Of a stretch of DNA of 64,000 nucleotides, positions 61,452 through 64,000 are shown in pieces. How positions within the stretch are numbered: the stretch's first letter is position 1; each line of letters opens with the position of its first letter. A program made the translations under genes and the position numbers. This DNA is from Halobaculum limi (GTDB lineage: Archaea > Halobacteriota > Halobacteria > Halobacteriales > Haloferacaceae): assembly GCF_029490015.1 (NCBI RefSeq), contig NZ_CP120468.1:1798001-1862000 (forward strand). The letters are read 5' to 3'. The notes below the pieces were generated by a model. That model was not told where the DNA came from. It did no database searches and saw nothing but the letters and a program-made list of their open reading frames with translations.

Positions 61452-61994
61452 TTAGGACCGACGCTCGTACACGACGAAGTCGAACGCCTCGTGAGAGTCA
61501 CGCTCGACCTCGACCCACTCATCGCGCTCGAACTCAGGAAAATGTGTGTCACCCTCGTGAGCGTCGTGGAGTTCGGTCAACACCAGTCGGTCTGCGCGCG
61601 GGAGGAACTGTTCGTACACGTGCCCGCCGCCGGCGACGTACATCGTCTGGACGCCCATCTGTTCGGCCGCTTCGCTCGCGGCGTCGACGGCGGCGTCGAC
61701 GGAGTCGACGACGACCACGTCCTCCGGCACGTCCGGGTCCGACCGCGAGAGGACGACGTTCGTCCGGTCGGGAAGCGGCCCGCCGATGTCGGCGGCGATA
61801 GAGTCGTAGGTACGCCGGCCCATCACGACCGGGTGACCCGTCGTCGTCTGTTTGAAGTGGCGCAGGTCCGCGGGGAGGTGCCACGGCATTCCGCCGTCGG
61901 CACCGATGACGCCGTTGGCGGCGACGGCCGCGATGAGCGCGACGGTGACCCGGTCGTCGGAGGTCGCGTCCGCCGGTTCGTCGGCGCCCGCCAT
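61452..61994 (-). CDS. folA: Dihydrofolate reductase
   Basis: 180 aa from the ATG at 61994; a GTG three bases upstream is less likely. The substrate-binding Trp is in GGMPWHLPADLRHFK, the cofactor loop GRRTYDSI, and YVAGGGHVYEQFLP is the adenosine-binding segment with the terminal TELHDAHEGDTHFPEF. It makes tetrahydrofolate from dihydrofolate with NADPH. An N-terminal 15-residue acidic extension is present. Its start overlaps the thyA stop in TGATG, so the two are coupled, which fits their joint need in thymidylate synthesis. Confidence 0.95.
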   Translation of the reverse strand: MAGADEPADATSDDRVTVALIAAVAANGVIGADGGMPWHLPADLRHFKQTTTGHPVVMGRRTYDSIAADIGGPLPDRTNVVLSRSDPDVPEDVVVVDSVDAAVDAASEAAEQMGVQTMYVAGGGHVYEQFLPRADRLVLTELHDAHEGDTHFPEFERDEWVEVERDSHEAFDFVVYERRS

Positions 61995-62995
61995 CACTCC
62001 GCGACCGCGAACTCGATGCCCGGCGCGGGGTCGTAGTTCAGCAGTTCGATGTCGTCGAACGCGAGTTCGTCTAAGGGCTTGTCGGCGACCCGCAACTCGG
62101 GTTTCTCACGGGGTGTCCGCGCGAGTTGCCGGAGGAGGCCGGGGACGTGGTCTTTCTTCTCGTCACCGTCGGCTTCCGCGGGCGCGGCCGACTCCACCCA
62201 GTTGGCGGCCGCGCGGTAGTCGGCGGGGGAGTCCGCGTCGGCGACGCGCCGTGCGAACTGCTCGCGGTTCGCGCCGTACCAGTCACCGCGCTCGCCGGTG
62301 CCGCAGTAGACGTGTGCGTCGACGACGCTGTGGGCGAACGTCCCCGGTTCGAAGCCGGTTCGCTGCGCGACGGCGGTGAGGAGGATGGAGTAGGCGGCGA
62401 TGTTGAACGGAATCCCGAGCGCCAGATCGCCCGAGCGCTGGGTGAGATGGAGGTTGAGGCGGTCGCCCTGTACGTTGAAGACGAACGTGTAGTGACACGG
62501 CGGGAGCGTCGAGACGGTCGCGTTCGCGGGGTGCCACGCGTTCACGACGATGCGGCGCGACTGGGGGTTCTCGCGGAGGGTGTCGAGGACGTACGCGAGT
62601 TGGTCGAACGTTCGCTCGTCGTCGTTCACCCAGCGTTGGGTGTCGTCGGGCCACGTCTCCCCCTCCAGTCCTTCCTCTGGGATCGGGTAGCGTCGCCAGA
62701 AGCGGCCGTAGGCGGTGTCGAGGCGCCCCTCGTCGTCGGCCCACGCGTCCCAGATACCCGTCTTCTCGCGGAGGTCGCGGATGTGCTCCTCGCCCGAGAG
62801 ATACCACAGGAGTTCGTGGATGAGCGACCGCCATCGAAATCCCGAGAGGTCTTTCGTCGTCAAAAGTGGGAACCCGTCCGCGAGGTCGGCCTCGTAGTGT
62901 GCTGAGAACGTCGAGAGCGTGTCCACGCCCGTTCGGTTCGGCTTGTAGGTGCCGTCCCGAAGCGCGTCCTCGACGGTCGAGAGGTACTGCTGCAT
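61994..62995 (-). CDS. thyA: Thymidylate synthase (ThyA)
   Basis: 333 aa. The catalytic Cys motif is PPCHYTFVFNV, with TQRSGDLALGIPFNIAAY for phosphate binding and VVDAHVYCG for the His/Tyr pair. It is about 65 residues longer than E. coli ThyA. The extra part is inserted between the HVY segment and PREKPELRV and is acidic with many Ala (about residues 235-290), and resembles a surface loop. It methylates dUMP with methylene-tetrahydrofolate. It is the first gene of thyA-folA. Confidence 0.95.
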   Translation of the reverse strand: MQQYLSTVEDALRDGTYKPNRTGVDTLSTFSAHYEADLADGFPLLTTKDLSGFRWRSLIHELLWYLSGEEHIRDLREKTGIWDAWADDEGRLDTAYGRFWRRYPIPEEGLEGETWPDDTQRWVNDDERTFDQLAYVLDTLRENPQSRRIVVNAWHPANATVSTLPPCHYTFVFNVQGDRLNLHLTQRSGDLALGIPFNIAAYSILLTAVAQRTGFEPGTFAHSVVDAHVYCGTGERGDWYGANREQFARRVADADSPADYRAAANWVESAAPAEADGDEKKDHVPGLLRQLARTPREKPELRVADKPLDELAFDDIELLNYDPAPGIEFAVAE

Positions 62996-63093
62996 ACGCG
63001 AGAGGGACGGCCCGCAGTTGATAGAGGTACCGACCTGAGCAGACGAGCGTCGAAACGCGAACCCCCAAGACCCGCCGCCGTCTACTTCAGTCT

Positions 63094-63717
63094 ATGATCC
63101 ACAACCTCGCCGCCGGCGTCCAGGCGTTCACCAGCAACGCGTTCCTCGTCTCGGGACCGCCACGGGCGGACTCCCCGGCCGCGAACGACGACGGCGAGAC
63201 CGGGCGGCGCGTCCTCGTCGACACTGGCTCGAACTTCGATATTCTCCCGCTGATCCGCGAACGCGTCGACGACCTCGACGCCGTCGTCCTCACCCACACG
63301 CACCACGACCACGTCGGCAACGTCGAGGCGGTGTGTGACGCCTTCGGCGTCGAGACGTGGGGATTCGACACGGAGCAGCCGTCGGTCGACAACGAGATTC
63401 CCGACGAGGGAACCGTCGAGATGGGCCTCGGCACGTACGAGGCGCTCCACACGCCCGGCCACAAGGACGACCACCTCTGCCTGTACGACGGCGACGCAGG
63501 CGTGCTGTTCGCGGGCGATCTGATCTTCCAGAACGGCGGCTTCGGGCGGACGGACTTAGAGGAGGGCGACCGCCAAGCGCTCATCCGGAGCATCGACCGG
63601 GTTCGTGAGCGTGTCGGCGACGACTTCCGCGAGATGCACGTCGGCCACGGCCCGAGCGTCCTCGACGCGCCGTTCGACCACGTCGAACTCGCGGGGCGGG
63701 CGGCACGGATGCGGTAG
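63094..63717 (+). CDS. MBL-fold metallo-hydrolase
   Basis: 207 aa. The zinc-binding motif HTHHDHVGNVE, the later His in HTPGHKDDHLCLYD, and the Asp in LFAGDLIFQ form the complete metallo-beta-lactamase set, with the last His in VGHGPSVLD. Glyoxalase II-like and lactonase enzymes share it; the substrate is unknown. No signal, so it is cytoplasmic. It is divergent from thyA with a 98-nt gap. Confidence 0.9.
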   Translation: MIHNLAAGVQAFTSNAFLVSGPPRADSPAANDDGETGRRVLVDTGSNFDILPLIRERVDDLDAVVLTHTHHDHVGNVEAVCDAFGVETWGFDTEQPSVDNEIPDEGTVEMGLGTYEALHTPGHKDDHLCLYDGDAGVLFAGDLIFQNGGFGRTDLEEGDRQALIRSIDRVRERVGDDFREMHVGHGPSVLDAPFDHVELAGRAARMR

Positions 63718-63729
63718 CGTCGCCGCCGA

Positions 63730-64000
63730 CTACTCTTTCCGAGCCTGTGCCACCAGCGACTTGTAGGCGTCGGTGTACGTCTCCGCCACGGCGTCGGGTG
63801 CAGATCGCTGCCCGCCCGTCAGCGGGCAAAGCGCGTGCGTCGACACCGGGTCGAGCATCTCGGTCACACGCGAGACGCTCACTTCGAGCGTTCCATCTCC
63901 GCGGTCGCCGACCGCGGCGTCGCGTGCGATGGCCCACCGATCGCCGTCGTACACGCGGCAACGACCCGGGTCGACGGCTGCCACCGCGTCGAATCGAACG
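63730..64000 (-). CDS. Hypothetical protein, 5' end beyond the window
   Basis: The minus-strand frame stops at 63730 and remains open to the edge of the window, so the gene begins outside it. A GTG at 63984 is an internal possible start, but the codons upstream (encoding RFDAVAAVD) look native. The visible part is GRCRVYDGDRWAIARDAAVG, then a strand-rich segment and ALCPLTGGQRSAPDAVAETYTDAYKSL. No family was recognised. It is convergent with the MBL gene. Confidence 0.5.
   Translation of the reverse strand, partial: VRFDAVAAVDPGRCRVYDGDRWAIARDAAVGDRGDGTLEVSVSRVTEMLDPVSTHALCPLTGGQRSAPDAVAETYTDAYKSLVAQARKE

Overview
The window is chromosomal DNA of a halophilic archaeon (class Halobacteria). 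The evidence is consistent: high GC with a strong G/C bias at third codon positions, very acidic proteins, Asp/Glu-rich linkers, twin-arginine lipoproteins, AT-rich TATA-like boxes about 25-30 nt upstream of start codons with little or no leader, and archaeal or haloarchaeal families (PsmA proteasome, archaellin, HalOD1, DUF5786, HVO_2922/DUF1508, DUF7351-like regulators). The genus cannot be fixed from the sequence; gene content would fit Haloferacales. No insertion sequence, provirus or CRISPR array was found. Most of the window is ordinary core and metabolic chromosome.

Layout. 1-8.2 kb: end of a DHH-TrkA phosphoesterase, a degenerate RecA/KaiC-like protein with a PRC-barrel protein, and a divergent lactate-oxidation locus (LUD proteins against a large FAD/Fe-S oxidase). 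8.2-11.1 kb: a small membrane protein, a HalOD1 protein, an aminotransferase, and a coupled DUF123-Ogt pair. 11.2-14.5 kb: a tightly packed Mrr-like / SRPBCC / MrfA-Hrq1-type helicase operon. 14.7-19.2 kb: a complete CUT1 sugar ABC transporter. 19.3-28.1 kb: small and unknown membrane proteins, a pirin, a large repeat-bearing surface protein, MsrA, a RecA-like protein, a CHY zinc-finger gene without a start codon, and an NAD-dependent epimerase. 28.5-30.5 kb: Hsp20, a hydrolase, tRNA-Thr(UGU) and a GNAT. 30.6-35.2 kb: livHMGF without a binding protein. 35.3-40.6 kb: a small HTH protein, sdhCDBA and a zinc-ribbon HTH regulator. 40.8-47 kb: membrane and stress-type proteins (AI-2E/PerM, HerA-like ATPase, DUF1269, DUF389, HdeD). 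47.1-49.9 kb: an AstE-like Zn carboxypeptidase divergent from a RimK ligase fused to a RimB-type protease, followed by the tiny acidic DUF5786 protein. 50-64 kb: a lone archaellin, AlkA, a fused beta-oxidation enzyme, a cupin, a methyltransferase, a dgoD-SDR pair, BolA, a MOSC protein, proteasome alpha, DUF1508, a tautomerase, a nuclease-LTD lipoprotein, thyA-folA, an MBL hydrolase and a cut-off hypothetical gene.

How the genes work together. D-lactate oxidation (FAD/Fe-S oxidase plus LUD proteins) and succinate dehydrogenase feed the respiratory chain. The sugar and Liv-type ABC transporters bring in carbohydrates and amino acids or related solutes. dgoD with its SDR points to sugar-acid catabolism. 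ThyA and DHFR form a translationally coupled thymidylate pair. Several DNA-repair genes (Ogt, AlkA, an MrfA-like helicase, a HerA-like ATPase) are scattered through the window. The best candidate for an undescribed system is the 47.1-49.9 kb locus, which has the parts for adding and removing a C-terminal amino acid (probably glutamate) on a protein, beside a small acidic protein ending in Asp/Glu. The Mrr-like/MrfA operon, the four-repeat surface protein, the start-less CHY gene and two very small ORFs are secondary targets.
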